A stretch of 64,000 nucleotides of DNA from Capitulum mitella. Its lineage: Eukaryota > Arthropoda > Thecostraca > Pollicipedomorpha > Pollicipedidae. Position 1 is the stretch's first letter. Every line of letters starts with the position of its first letter. Shown one piece after another: positions 12,220 through 24,200 of this stretch. Made by a program: the position numbers and the translations under genes. The stretch lies in the NCBI GenBank assembly GCA_030062745.1, contig CP099847.1, positions 28,878,923-28,942,922 of the forward strand. Reading direction: 5' to 3'. The notes beneath the pieces are model-generated. The model made no database searches and was not told the DNA's origin. It worked only from the letters and a program-made list of their open reading frames with translations.

Positions 12220-15200
12220 GTAAGCCGCCCGGGTGGAGAAGCGCGAGCTTGGAATGCGGCCGAGCAGCATGTGGGCGTGCATGCTCGCGCCTTGCTCGGG
12301 CATGAGTCGCGTGCTCACCTTGGCTTCATTTTCCTTGAGCGGGCTGTCGTGTCGCCGGCTGACGCCAAACTTTACGGGTAATTTTCGACCAGTGCTGTTC
12401 CATTTAAAGTAGTGTTGCCATGTGACCTTTTGAAAGGTCAGGTTAGCTTTGCGTGGCTTTGGGTGGACGGTCACACGTCATGAAATTTGGACGGCGCTGC
12501 ACGGGAAGTTTGACAAGGTTCCATCAGCCAGAGGAATTTCGACGTCGAGCACCGATGCTTTGCATGCACATTGGAAGTTGTTCAAATAGCAAGAGCGAAA
12601 TCGATGTAGAACGGTCATGGCTTGTAGGTGGAGATCGTCCATTGTTGCTTGGAATTGCTTGAACTGTTGGAGTGCAGACCGCAATCCCATGGAATTCATC
12701 TTCACCCGAAAGGCTAGCGATGTCATTCTGAACATCATACCGTGCATGAAGATGCATAAAGCGCGCACACATGGGCTCCAAAACACCAGTCTTGCTCCCG
12801 ACGCCCTATGTCTGACCCTGATCCGTCCGGAGTGCCGCGACAGCGGCAGGCCTTTGTCACAGGTCAGCGTGATCTCTCCGGATCCGATCGCCTGCGTCTG
12901 ACCCTGATCCGTCCGGAGTGCCGCGACAGCGGCAGGCCTTTGTCACAGGTCAGCGTGATCTCTCCGGATCCGATCGCCTGCGTCTGACCCTGATCCGTCC
13001 GGAGTGCCGCGACAGCGGCAGGCCTTTGTCACAGGTCAGCGTGATCTCTCCGGATCCGATCGCCTGCCCCCGTCGCCGGTTTGTTTTCAGAAGCGTCATC
13101 GACAACGATACGAGCGTGAACTGGCGCGAACTGGCACGCGGCGCCGGCGGGCGCTGGCGCCAGTGCCGGCGGCGGATGCAGCCCCTTTGGGCGGGGGATA
13201 ATTATCCTGTCGAATGGCCTCCTCTGTTTGGTCAGCGAGTTTCTTCTAGGACGTGTTGAACTCTTGTGGCGTGCGTCAGGGGTGGCGCCACTTCCCGCGA
13301 AATTCCTGTTTTATGGCTAGCGAGGTAGTGTGACGGGAGGTCCCGAGTAAAGTCTGGGTGCGTGCCCTGTATCCGCCTCTGCTTATCGCAGGCCGTCCGC
13401 TACTGTGCAGCGCGTTGGCACCCTGACATTTTCATCATCGGGGAGCACACTCATAAAGCGCAGCGTGTTTGTGGAGACCGAGGGGCCACTTCCCTCGTCC
13501 CAAACTGTCCGCTTATCGGCGTAGGTGTCAGAAACGCGCACGGCTGCGGCGGGCGGGGAGGTCACCGTGCCAAATGTCTGACCCGGATTCACGGGTCCCC
13601 AAGGCCTTCTGGCACCTTGCGTGACACGCGGTTTGCTTCCACAGCCGACCTGTCGGCGTGATGGCCGAACGTGAAAAATGTGCGAGAACGCGAGCGGAAA
13701 CCGGTAACGCGCGGCGTCCCTGCGACTGGCGTCTGAAGCCAGCTTCGCCGGAGCGTGAAATTGGGCCAGGCGTTTCGGGCGTGCCGCCCTGCGGTATATA
13801 TAACAATATAGCCACGAGTATTCTGCGAGAGTTGGATGTGAGGTGGCGATTCTGGGTGCGAAGTCTTCCCTCGCCGTCTTGCATAAATTGACACTCAAGA
13901 AACGAACAGTGCGTTTATTTTTTCGGCGATGCATAAGCGTGTTAAAGGATGGTAAGACCAGGACCATGTCAAGGCAGGTTTTTCCTTGCATCACCATAGG
14001 AACCATAGTAATAAAAAATATGTAGTAATTGATGGGAAATGCAGTACGATGTCACGTCTTCTAAAGCCCCCCGCGGATTAAATGGCATAACTATACAAAG
14101 CTGGCAGGACTGTTAGACCTGCCTGTCGTATGAACTACCGCATCCATCCTCTTTTCTGTTTGCACTGTTTGAACTTCCGTATTTTTGGTTATTGTCCCGT
14201 TCTCATTTCTCTGCATGTGCGTGGTAATGACGTCGCATTTTTCGTGCCGTACTTTGCTGAATTGTCTCACCGAAGTAAGTTACGTTACGCAAAGTTAAGC
14301 TTCGTTAGTTGGTTAAGTTACGCTTTGTTACGCTATATTAAGTTACCTTGACAGAGTTTAGTGAGTAAAAGTTCGGTTACACATTTCGCAGTACTCGACG
14401 AGACGAATTGACACAGACGGAAAGCTTGTTGGAGAGTCATGGAACTTACCAGTCTGTCTGCACTTGAATCCCATACATCCCACAAAAAAGATGTTGAACA
14501 CTGAATTGCACTTTTTATGTTGATGGTCGCTGCGCCTGTGCCAGGATGTTTTCACGTCCACAAAAAATGTTCAACATTGAAAGGCACTTCTTATATTGGC
14601 GTTTGCTGCCCGCTTGCTAAAATGTTTTCAGTTTGTTGCAGACTTGTGAAATGTTGGAATTGGACCTCGAATAATTATGGTTAGATTGCCTTGTCCAAAT
14701 CTCTTAGCAAAACACGTGAATGCAGTGTGACTCTGCTGACTGTAAGCCAGCGGCTTGTCGACTTTCAGCTTCAGTCGCATTGGCTATGGAGAATCAGCAG
14801 ACAGACGCAGTCTGAGTTTTCTTTTCGGATTCGGATTTGATTATCTAGGAAGATGTGCTGTGCGGGAACATGACACCAGGAATTGTAGCCTCGCCATTTC
14901 TCTGCCGGAAGGTTGTTTACAGAAAACAGCTGAGGTAATGTTAAATGATTCGAACACGCATTCATGTTGCACATTTACGCAACTGTTGTGAACATTGCTC
15001 AGGGGACGTACGTAAATGCTACAGCCGCTAAATATGGCCGGCCGAAGAGGGCGCGACCTTGAGCGACCTTGGGCGTCGGCGCGCCGTGGCCAATCACGGC
15101 GGCCGGGCGGTACGTGCGTACCGCGCCGGGGTCTGGCCAGCGCCCGCGCTCCGTACTCTGTTCGAAACTGTTTTCCTATTATCCCTTAGCTGTTCGTTTT

Positions 15201-18200
15201 ACTTTTCCCATTAACTCAGAATTGCGAATATTTTACAGGTAAGTTCGTAACAAAACGACCAAAATAGGGACAAATCTGAAAAATGTTATGCCGACATGTT
15301 TGACATACTTTCAGTATATGACTCAGCCAAGGAGGAGGCTGTGCACGAGACGTTTTCCTGCATATGTTTCACGGGTTTATATGTGCCATGGATGTTATGA
15401 GTTTTTGACGAAGAAGAAAATTCAGTGTGCACGATTCTCTGAAACCTCAGAAATATTTTGGTCATTATCTTTACGTAAACTCAACAGCCATGCACAAACA
15501 CATCGTGAAGGTAGGGGATGCCAGCGTCAGTACATTTATACACGATCAGTATTGGCACAGAGGATGCTGACTTGTACTTGTCTCCTCACTATTGTTCTTG
15601 ATGGTCAGTTTAAATATTTTTTTGTTGCCTCATTTGAACCTAGTAGTCTATGTTTACGTCTCCCTTCGTTTTTCTGTCTTCGACTTACCTTTTTGCTTTG
15701 TTTTCTAAGTCGTGTTCATTGTCTTCTTTCATAACATAGTATTGGAATGACTGATAATAATGATTTTTGTGACTTATCAGGATATACAGTATCCTTTTCG
15801 GTAGCAGAGTTTGACTTGATCTGTCTCTCTTTAGCTACTAAACGCAAATCACGTTTAAACATGCACAAAGTATATTCATTTACTCTACCCTGGTAGCATT
15901 CAAATGATTCTGTTCCCATTAGATTTCACCTCAGCCTTCAAACGAATCTGCTTCAATTCTGATTCACGACAAGTGTGCAGGTCGGCCATTGGATGTGGTT
16001 ACTGTTACTCTTTTTCTCACGAACAATCAGTTTACATTTGTTGTTCCTGAACGTTATGGATGTAAATGGTGTCTCAGTGTGTTTTGTGGAGGCAAATCCT
16101 ATCGAGAAACGACTGTGCTGTCAGAAATTTCTGTCATGATTTTGCCTAGTCCTGTGGTTGTCTTGAACACCACTTGGGGAAAAATGACGTGACTTTGTAG
16201 TTTGACGTCCCGCACACTTAATAGCAAGCATCGGCCGTCGTTCGATCCCACTGCACAGCTGCCGGTTCCGCACCGTGTCGTGCGGAACAGCATATCCAAA
16301 AGGCGAAAGCTCTGTTTTCGACATTTCGCAGCTGGCGTTCGTAGGCAAATTGACCTTATTCATTCGAAAATGGAGGCTTGAATACCAGACGCAACAGTTG
16401 GTTGTGGGACATTGACATCTTGCATGAGCATCATGTTAATAATATGCGTATCAGCTCGTGCCATCGCGTCGCAAACATCCACAGACAAGGCCCCTTTTCC
16501 GGTCTCTCGAAGTCTAACCCATGACTTCGTCTTGTTGGAGACGCCTGCCTTTCATATTCTTTTGCATGACCTTTTCCTATTGGTGCAAAAGCAGGTAGCG
16601 TTTTTTGCATGGGGTTTCCCTTTCAATATCTTCCTCGTATTTCGCTCGAATTTCGTGTTATTTTATCATAGTTTATATGGCAATAAAAAAACTTCTGATA
16701 TTCTAAAATAGCCTCACATACAATAGACTCCAGATATGTCCAATGGTTTGCAGTAGGCTAGGTCTGCCTCTGATGACACCTAGACCAGACCAGGGCCTCG
16801 TCTAAGTATTTTGACTGGGGAGGGGGCCAGGAACCAGGCCAGGCCAGGCCAGAATGTCAACCTGGTATTCCAGTAGCACGTGCGTAGGACGGTGGTATAA
16901 AAATGAAACCACGAAAAATCTCCTTATATGTTAATGTAGCCCCTGGGATCATGATGTTTTTATTTGTTCTGAGTGGCTTTCCAAACGGAACACGCCTTTT
17001 TCAAACCATGCATTTTTGCCTTGAAAACGATCGTTTTTTCCCTATTGTTAACCTCATGAGCCATAACCTGGTTTAAACCACACCAGCTCTATGTTTTGAC
17101 CACCTCCAATTTAAAACTGGCCTTGCATTTTGCCCCAGATAGCTTTATTGACCTTTAGGCGCGGTTTTCGGGTCACATATGCACGAAGGGAAATATTTTT
17201 GCAGAAGCGAAGCCAAGCCCGTTGGAGCATGTCGTTAATGCGCAGTTCGGAAGACAAACGTAGCTTAGATAATAATGTGCTGCTATATAATGCATATGAT
17301 CATCGCACGCGAGATGAAGCAAGGGATATCGCACAACAGCGTCATTTAACTTGATGTAATTCCTTCATAAAACCGACCCCAATAATCGTGCACGATTTAA
17401 TCGAGTTTTTGTGTTATGATAATGTCGTGTGGGAAGTTTCTGGTTGACCTGTCTCGCTAGTTTCTGGTTGACCTGTCTCGCTAGCTTGCTCCTGCCATAT
17501 GTGACATCTGAGCTCTCGGCGGCCGGCGCGGCTGCAGTGAGAGAGCATCTCCGGAGGGCAGAGCGCGCAGTGGCAGCGGGAGGACGGGCGTGGCTGTGTA
17601 TGTGCTTGCGTTGCTTGCTGCCTGGAACGCTCAGAAGGACTTTAATACAACTACAAGCTATTTCGGCTCTGCCTGAGTGAAACTGGACTAATGGCGAGTA
17701 CAGAGCCGAGTGCGGTGGTGGAAGCGGCTGGTGGAGAAGTGCAAGAGCGGCGGCCGGCCAGAATTGTAGGAGTTGAGAGCCGTACTTTTGATTCGCGGAT
17801 CGTGCCGGAATTCAGCGGCGGACGCTCTGTGGCAGAGTGGTTTGACCGTTTCAAGACGTTATGTGTGAGACGAGGAGTCGACTTCATAACTGTGCTGCCG
17901 GAGCGACTGGCCGGGGCAGCGTATGCTGTGTGGGCAACCCTGCCCCCGGAGGATCAGGAGTCGGCCACGCGTGTCCGAGCCGCCCTCCTGGACGCGTTCA
18001 CGCCGCCATGGCAGGACGCTTACGCCGAGTTTCAGGCTCGCAAGTGGCAACCAGGGGAGACGATGGAGGAATATCTGCAAGCTTTACGTGAGCTCGCGGC
18101 GCTGTTTATCGTCGGCCCGGTCCCGGACACTTTGTTGGATGCAAAGTTCGTCGAAGGGCTGCCAGAGGACGCGCGCCGTCGTCTCCGCGTCGGGACGCGG

Positions 18201-21200
18201 GCGGAGCGCAAGACGCCGCGGGAACTGGCTCTCCTCGCTCGGGACATGGACATCACGTCGTCTGGAGTTTACGGGTCGGTTCCTTCCGCCGCCGCCGCTA
18301 CACGTCAAGGGCCAGCCGAGCGGCGCCCGCCGCGCCGCTGCTGGACCTGCGGCGAGGTGGGCCACTTGGCGGCGCGCTGCCCGAGACGGCAGGGGGGCTA
18401 TCCCGAGGCGGCGTCAGCGCGACCGCCGTCTCACGGAGCTCCAAACGCGCACTGCCAGTGATCGACGTCTGGATTCATGGGCGCCGGTGTCGGGCGCTCG
18501 TGGACACCGGTTGTACCGACACGCTGGTCTTCCAGGAGTGTTGTCGGGCGGGGCGTGGTAAGGCTGTGACGCTGACAACTGTGAGTGGGGGACAGCTCCG
18601 GTGCGACCGTGAGACGGACATCGAGCTCGAGTGCCAAGGAAGGCGAGTAACGCTCGCCGCCTTGGTGGTGAAGGATCGACCGTTGGGAGTCGATCTGGTG
18701 TTGGGTATGGACGGAATCGTTGCACTGGGGGGAGTGCGGTTGTGTTCGCCGACAGATGTATCGTTCAGTGCGGCGACGGAACGACAGCCGGAGCCGGCCG
18801 GCGCAGAGGGCACTGGTGACCGGCCGGCCGCTGGAGGCGGCCAGCGGAGGGTCGCTGTGCAGCCGACCGGTGGAGGCGGTGGGCGGCCAGCAGCAGCGGC
18901 TTCAGCAGCAGCGGCTTCAGCAGCAGCAGCAGCAAGGGGTGGAGGCCCGCGGCTGGAGCCGGCCTTGTGTGTCGACGAGAAGGATTTTTCGTGCGAATTC
19001 GATGGCAGTAAGTGGACGGTTCGGTGGAAATGGGCGAGCGGGGGGCCGCCAGGGCGACTGGCAAATGCGGTGGGCCAGTATAATGTGCCAGCGCGGGCAC
19101 GAGAGGCGTTCGATCGTGAGATCCAGGGGTGGATCGAGAAAGGATGGCTCGTACCGTACGATGTGGGTACAATGGGTGAGGCGCGCGCTCTTATCCCTTT
19201 GATGGCCGTGGAGCAGCCGCAGAAACACAAGGTGCGACCTGTCCTGGACTTCCGCGAACTGAACGGATACGTTCCTGTCCATGCGGTGGAGGCAGATGTG
19301 TGTGCAGAACAGCTTCGCAACTGGCGCCGGCATGGGAACCGTATCGCCGTTGTGGATCTGAAGAGCGCGTATTTGCAGCTTCACATGGACAGGTCGTTGT
19401 GGCCATACCAAACTGTGGAAGTGGACGGTCGCCTCCATTGCCTGACAAGGCTTGGTTTCGGACTGAACGTGGCGCCACTGATCATGAAAGCGGTTGTGGG
19501 GACAGTCCTGGACCAGGACGAAAGGATGCGCCGCGGTGTACTCGCGTACGTCGACGACCTGCTCGTGAACGAGGCGATTGTGAGCGCGGAAGAGGTGATT
19601 GGGCACGTCGCCAAGTTCGGGCTGGAGTGTAAACCTCCCGAGCGAGTGGCGACGGGCAGTGTGCGTGCTCTGGGTCTACGAGTCGTGCGCACGCAGAACG
19701 GTGTGCTGACGTGGGCGCGCGACGGCGAGGTTCCGTCGCCGCCGCCGGTCTTGACGCGTCGGACGGTGTTCAAGTGGACCGGCTCGTTGGTGGGACATTT
19801 ACCGGTGGCCGGATGGTTGCGACCGGCAGTGGCATGGCTGAAGCGGCGAGCTAACGAGGTTACCCACGGATGGGATGACGTGATCGATGATCCGGGCGTG
19901 GTGTCGATCGTTGGCGAACTGTGGGAGCGGGCTCGCGCTGAGGACCCGGCGCGCGGTCAATGGGAGGTTCGCGGTAGATCGCTGGTTGTGTGGACTGATG
20001 CGAGCTCGATCGCGACGGGCGTTGTGCTCACAACTGGCGACGAGAGCATCGTGGAAGACGCCTGTTGGCTGCGGTCGGAGCATGATTCGGTGAATCACAT
20101 AAACATCGCCGAGTTGGACGCCGTCATTCGTGGAATGAATCTCGCGATCGCATGGGGTGCGAACGAGCTGTCACTGCGGGTCGACTCTGCAGCTGTGCAC
20201 AAGTGGCTCCAGGACTTGATCACAGGGAGGGCAAGGCTGCGAACCAAAGCTCAGTCGGAAATGTTGATTCGGCGACGACTTAGCTTGATCGCGCAACTGA
20301 CGGATGAGTACGGCTTGAGTGTGGCGGTTGAGCTGGTTCGATCGGAGATGAACCTCGCTGACAGGCTCACGCGTGTTCCGCAAAAATGGTTGACGCGCGG
20401 CGATCGTGTGGTTGCAGCCGCGGCGCCGACGTCTCCGGGGCAAGTCGAGCTGAGAGCACGCGTTGCGGCAGTGCACCATCAGGTCGGTCACCCTGGTGTG
20501 CGAAAAACTCTGTGGTATGCGCGGCGGGAGCTGCCGGAAAACGTTCGTCGAGAGGATGCTCGGGCGGTTGTGCAGGGCTGCGACGTTTGCCGGTCCATCG
20601 ACCCCGCTCCCGTGCGGTGGCGGCATGGCCATCTCGGTGTCGAGACGCCGTGGGCCCGCCTAGCCGCTGATGTGGTACACGTGGGCGCGAGCTTGTACTT
20701 GTCCGTGATCGACTGCGGTCCCACGCGGTTCGCGTTGTGGCGACAACTTCGTAGGAACACGAGCGAGGAAGTCGTGCGCGAGCTGGAGCAGATCTTCTGG
20801 GAACGAGGTGCCCCTGCGGAACTGATCCTTGACAATGGCAGCGAATTCCGCTCCCGTGCCGTGCAGGCGTTGGCTTCCAAGTGGCAGGTGGCGATTCATT
20901 ATCGCGCCGCGTACGAGGCCGGCGGGAACGGCATAGTGGAGCGAAATCACAGAACTGTTAAGGTAATTATAGCTCGGACCGGATGCGGTGTCCAGGAGGC
21001 GGTACATCGTTATAACGCGACGCCACGTGGTGCGAGCGACAGCGCACCGTGTGTTGGGCTCTACCGGTACGTCCTCCGAGACTTGCCGGTGGATTCTACA
21101 CGAGCGGTGCCGACTGTTGTGCCAACACGCGACGGCTGGCGCGTTGGCGACACGGTGTGGGTGCGCGTTCGCGGGACAACCAGGTGCGACAAACGATCCC

Positions 21201-24200
21201 TTCCCGGGGTGATCACTCGGCTTGTGTCCGATTGTGTGGTAGATGTGGACGGGGTGCCGTATCACGTGCGGAATGTGAGACGCCGCGACGATGGTGTGCC
21301 TTCAGCTCCGTCACCATCCGAATTGCGACCGGACTGGTGCGATGTCGGCGAAACGGACGGCCCGCGGTTTGAAGAACTGGCCGAGAACGGGTCGGGGGAT
21401 GGCGATGAGAGCGAGAGCGCGACAAACCAGATTGAGAACGTGGGCGAGCCGGGCGAGGGTGAGACAAGTGGGTCTGAGGACAAGAGTGTGTCAAGCGATG
21501 ACCACGGTAATGACCATAGTTGGAGGCCGGGATCTGACGATATCAATAGTTCGGATTCGGACGAAGTTGAGTGGATGTCGCCGTTCGTTAGCCGGAATCG
21601 ATATAACATGCTGCGCGACGACATGTAAGCGCCGCCGCCGGGGCCGGGTAATGCGAATGATACTGGAGAATCAGGGGGGAGTGTGTTATGATAATGTCGT
21701 GTGGGAAGTTTCTGGTTGACCTGTCTCGCTAGTTTCTGGTTGACCTGTCTCGCTAGCATGCTCCTGCCATATGTGACATCTGAGCTCTCGGCGGCCGGCG
21801 CGGCTGCAGTGAGAGAGCATCTCCGGAGGGCAGAGCGCGCAGTGGCAGCGGGAGGACGGGCGTGGCTGTGTATGTGCTTGCGTTGCTTGCTGCCTGGAAC
21901 GCTCAGAAGGACTTTAATACAACTACAGTTTTACGTTACCACGTCTTTTTTCGTGCGGTTCTTAAGTCGTGCACTTGACTTCCACAAAACTCCAAGGGAT
22001 GAATCCCAACCTGGCCAGGCCAGTGACACATGTTGCTGCGTTGCTGCAGTGCTTGACTGGCTGTGTACCCTGGGAGACGTTGTGAACGACTGAATGATTC
22101 ACATGCACAATTTCATGTCTTCTGGTGTTATTCCTGCGGTACATATGGGTTCATACAGTCTTTTTTTGCCCCACTCTATGAACTATCTGATCTCTGTTGT
22201 GTGCTGCGACCGCGTTCCGAACAGGGCCTGAGAATTTCCGGACAGGATTGTCGCCGAAACTTCTCCTTCAATACACATAACATAAAGCCTGTCCTGTGGC
22301 AGATTTGCATTCACTGGCGGGTATCGAGACGAGACTATGCTCGTATGGGTTTTCCTAACTTCCCAAGTCACTAGCGTCTGCAAAGTAATATGTGAATGGT
22401 AACGAAAGTAGAGGCGGTTCCATGAGAGATAAGGATATCTTGAAATGATGGCATGATGAGATGCAAAGAGATGCGAAGCACTGCTAATTGAAAGAAATAG
22501 ATGGTAGATATCTACACTCCGCGTCATGATCAATAAACTTATGTATTATATGCAGTATTAGAACGAGGAGAAAATCAGTAATGGTTAGGATAAGACATTG
22601 TGCAAACTGACCGCATTTCTTTCATGTCGCATGTGATTAATATAAGCATGTTACCATGCATTATTGGTTTCTTGCCGATGTTTGTCTTGGGAACTAGACG
22701 ACACGATTGCCCCACAGAATGCTGCATGGCGGGATGTCGAATGCAGAAATGTTGACAAGAGTGTCAGAAGCAAAACAGTGAACAAGATAAATGGTGACAG
22801 GAATTAACGTCAAACGGAGAAACACCGAAGGACAAAATATCGAATAGGGATAAATATTGCATAGCAATATTTATCGATAAATATTGTATAGCATAATAAT
22901 AAGAATATTGCATAGCAATATTTATCGATATGGAGAAATATCGCGGCACGAAATGAAGGATGAATAAATAACCGACAAAATTTATAGAAATGGAAAACAT
23001 GGACCTCGACCAACATCAGAACGGCAGAAATCAAATGACAAAATATCGCGAGGTGATACGTTGTATCATCATATCAGGTAATGGGCGTATCAGTAAATGG
23101 GCTTATCATTGAATAGACGGACATAGAATGGTCAGCTTTCGTATCACAAAATGTGGGCTGGGACAGTAAAGAACATTAAATATCCTAAAGGATGAAGAAT
23201 ATACCAGGACATGAACCTGATGGTGACGTGGTCAAGACTTCTGTTTGTCCGGTTCACGAACGGAATTGAAGTCCCGGTTCGAAACTTTCCCGTCCCTTCT
23301 TCCCAAGCTGCGACTGTTGATGGCAGATGCGGTAACCAGCGCGGGCCGTCACCGGAGACCGGTGGTATATTCTACGGCTCTTGTATCCGAGACACCGGGG
23401 AAAAACATTTTCTAACCCACTGTCATACGTTGTTATCAGGTGGAAGAGCCCTGCCAACAGAAGTCACAGCGTATCCTCAAAAGACCGCCGGAGAAAGAGA
23501 AACGGATTTTTTTGGACGCCCAGGATTCAAACCCTGCATACTAGCTGACGCAAAATGCCAGTATTTCTGCAGCCACACCAACAGGCCCAGTGGCGCAACA
23601 GGATGTTTGTCTGGTCGGCTTAGGCCAGCAAACCTTGAAACCACCGGAATATAATTTCAACTATACAGTGAAGACACTGGAAGATTATGTGTAAACTTGG
23701 AAAGCTTTCACAATGTTCTTGCTGATGTCCCTGTACATTTTTGTGGGAGAAGTCAGTACCCGTGCCCACTGTGTTACGCTGTTTGGTGTGTTACGATTTT
23801 TTTGGCTTAAAAATTTCTCTGTTGCGTAATTAATGCCTGCCCCGATATTTTGTCATTCAGTTATCTATCAGTTGGTACGCAGCCGGTTGATACTGATGCT
23901 GCTTCGATATTTTTGTTAAACATTTTGCACTGAATATTTTTTATTCCATGTTTTGTTTGACGAAATGATTTCTGTTCGACATAAATCCCCAGATCGATAT
24001 CTGGCGTATGCCATATTTTCCCGTTCGATATTTACACCCATCGTTATTTATTTTGCTCGATGTTTTATATTAGTTCGCTTGCTTGCTTGCAACATTTTCC
24101 ATTTTATGCCATACGGTATTATGTTCTGTAATCGAACGACGCATGTCAACAAATTTAGTTCGATGTCTAAGAAAGTGGCTGATCTGGGACCATTATGACT

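Larger units (their letters stand above)
17405..21932 (+). mobile_element. Complete Ty3/gypsy LTR retrotransposon with 5-bp target duplication
   Basis: The element proper is 17410-21927 (4518 bp). The direct repeat GTTTT at 17405-17409 and 21928-21932 is the target-site duplication. LTRs are 246 bp, start TG and end CA, and differ at one base (T at 17486, A at 21758). Between them lie gag, a -1-frame pol in the order protease, reverse transcriptase, RNase H, integrase (the Ty3/gypsy order), and a polypurine tract touching the 3' LTR. Both frames are uninterrupted and all catalytic residues are present, so it may be active or only recently silenced. It lies in the SIAH-like intron in the same direction as that gene. 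Confidence 0.95.

Noticed and set aside
11620-12474. 284-codon minus-strand frame opposite SIAH-like exon 1
   Set aside because: Antisense shadow of a GC-rich coding exon; the plus strand has the RING motif and a proper donor.
13790-13815. TATATATAA as a core promoter
   Set aside because: No exon or gene start downstream; AT-rich words are common here.
21701-22093. 130-codon frame starting in the 3' LTR
   Set aside because: It reads the LTR and flank; the same frame begins in the 5' LTR and stops, so it is not an env-like gene.
23210-23340. Second B-box-like motif (TTCGAACCGGGAC on the minus strand)
   Set aside because: No A-box at the right distance and no cloverleaf stems; not a tRNA gene.
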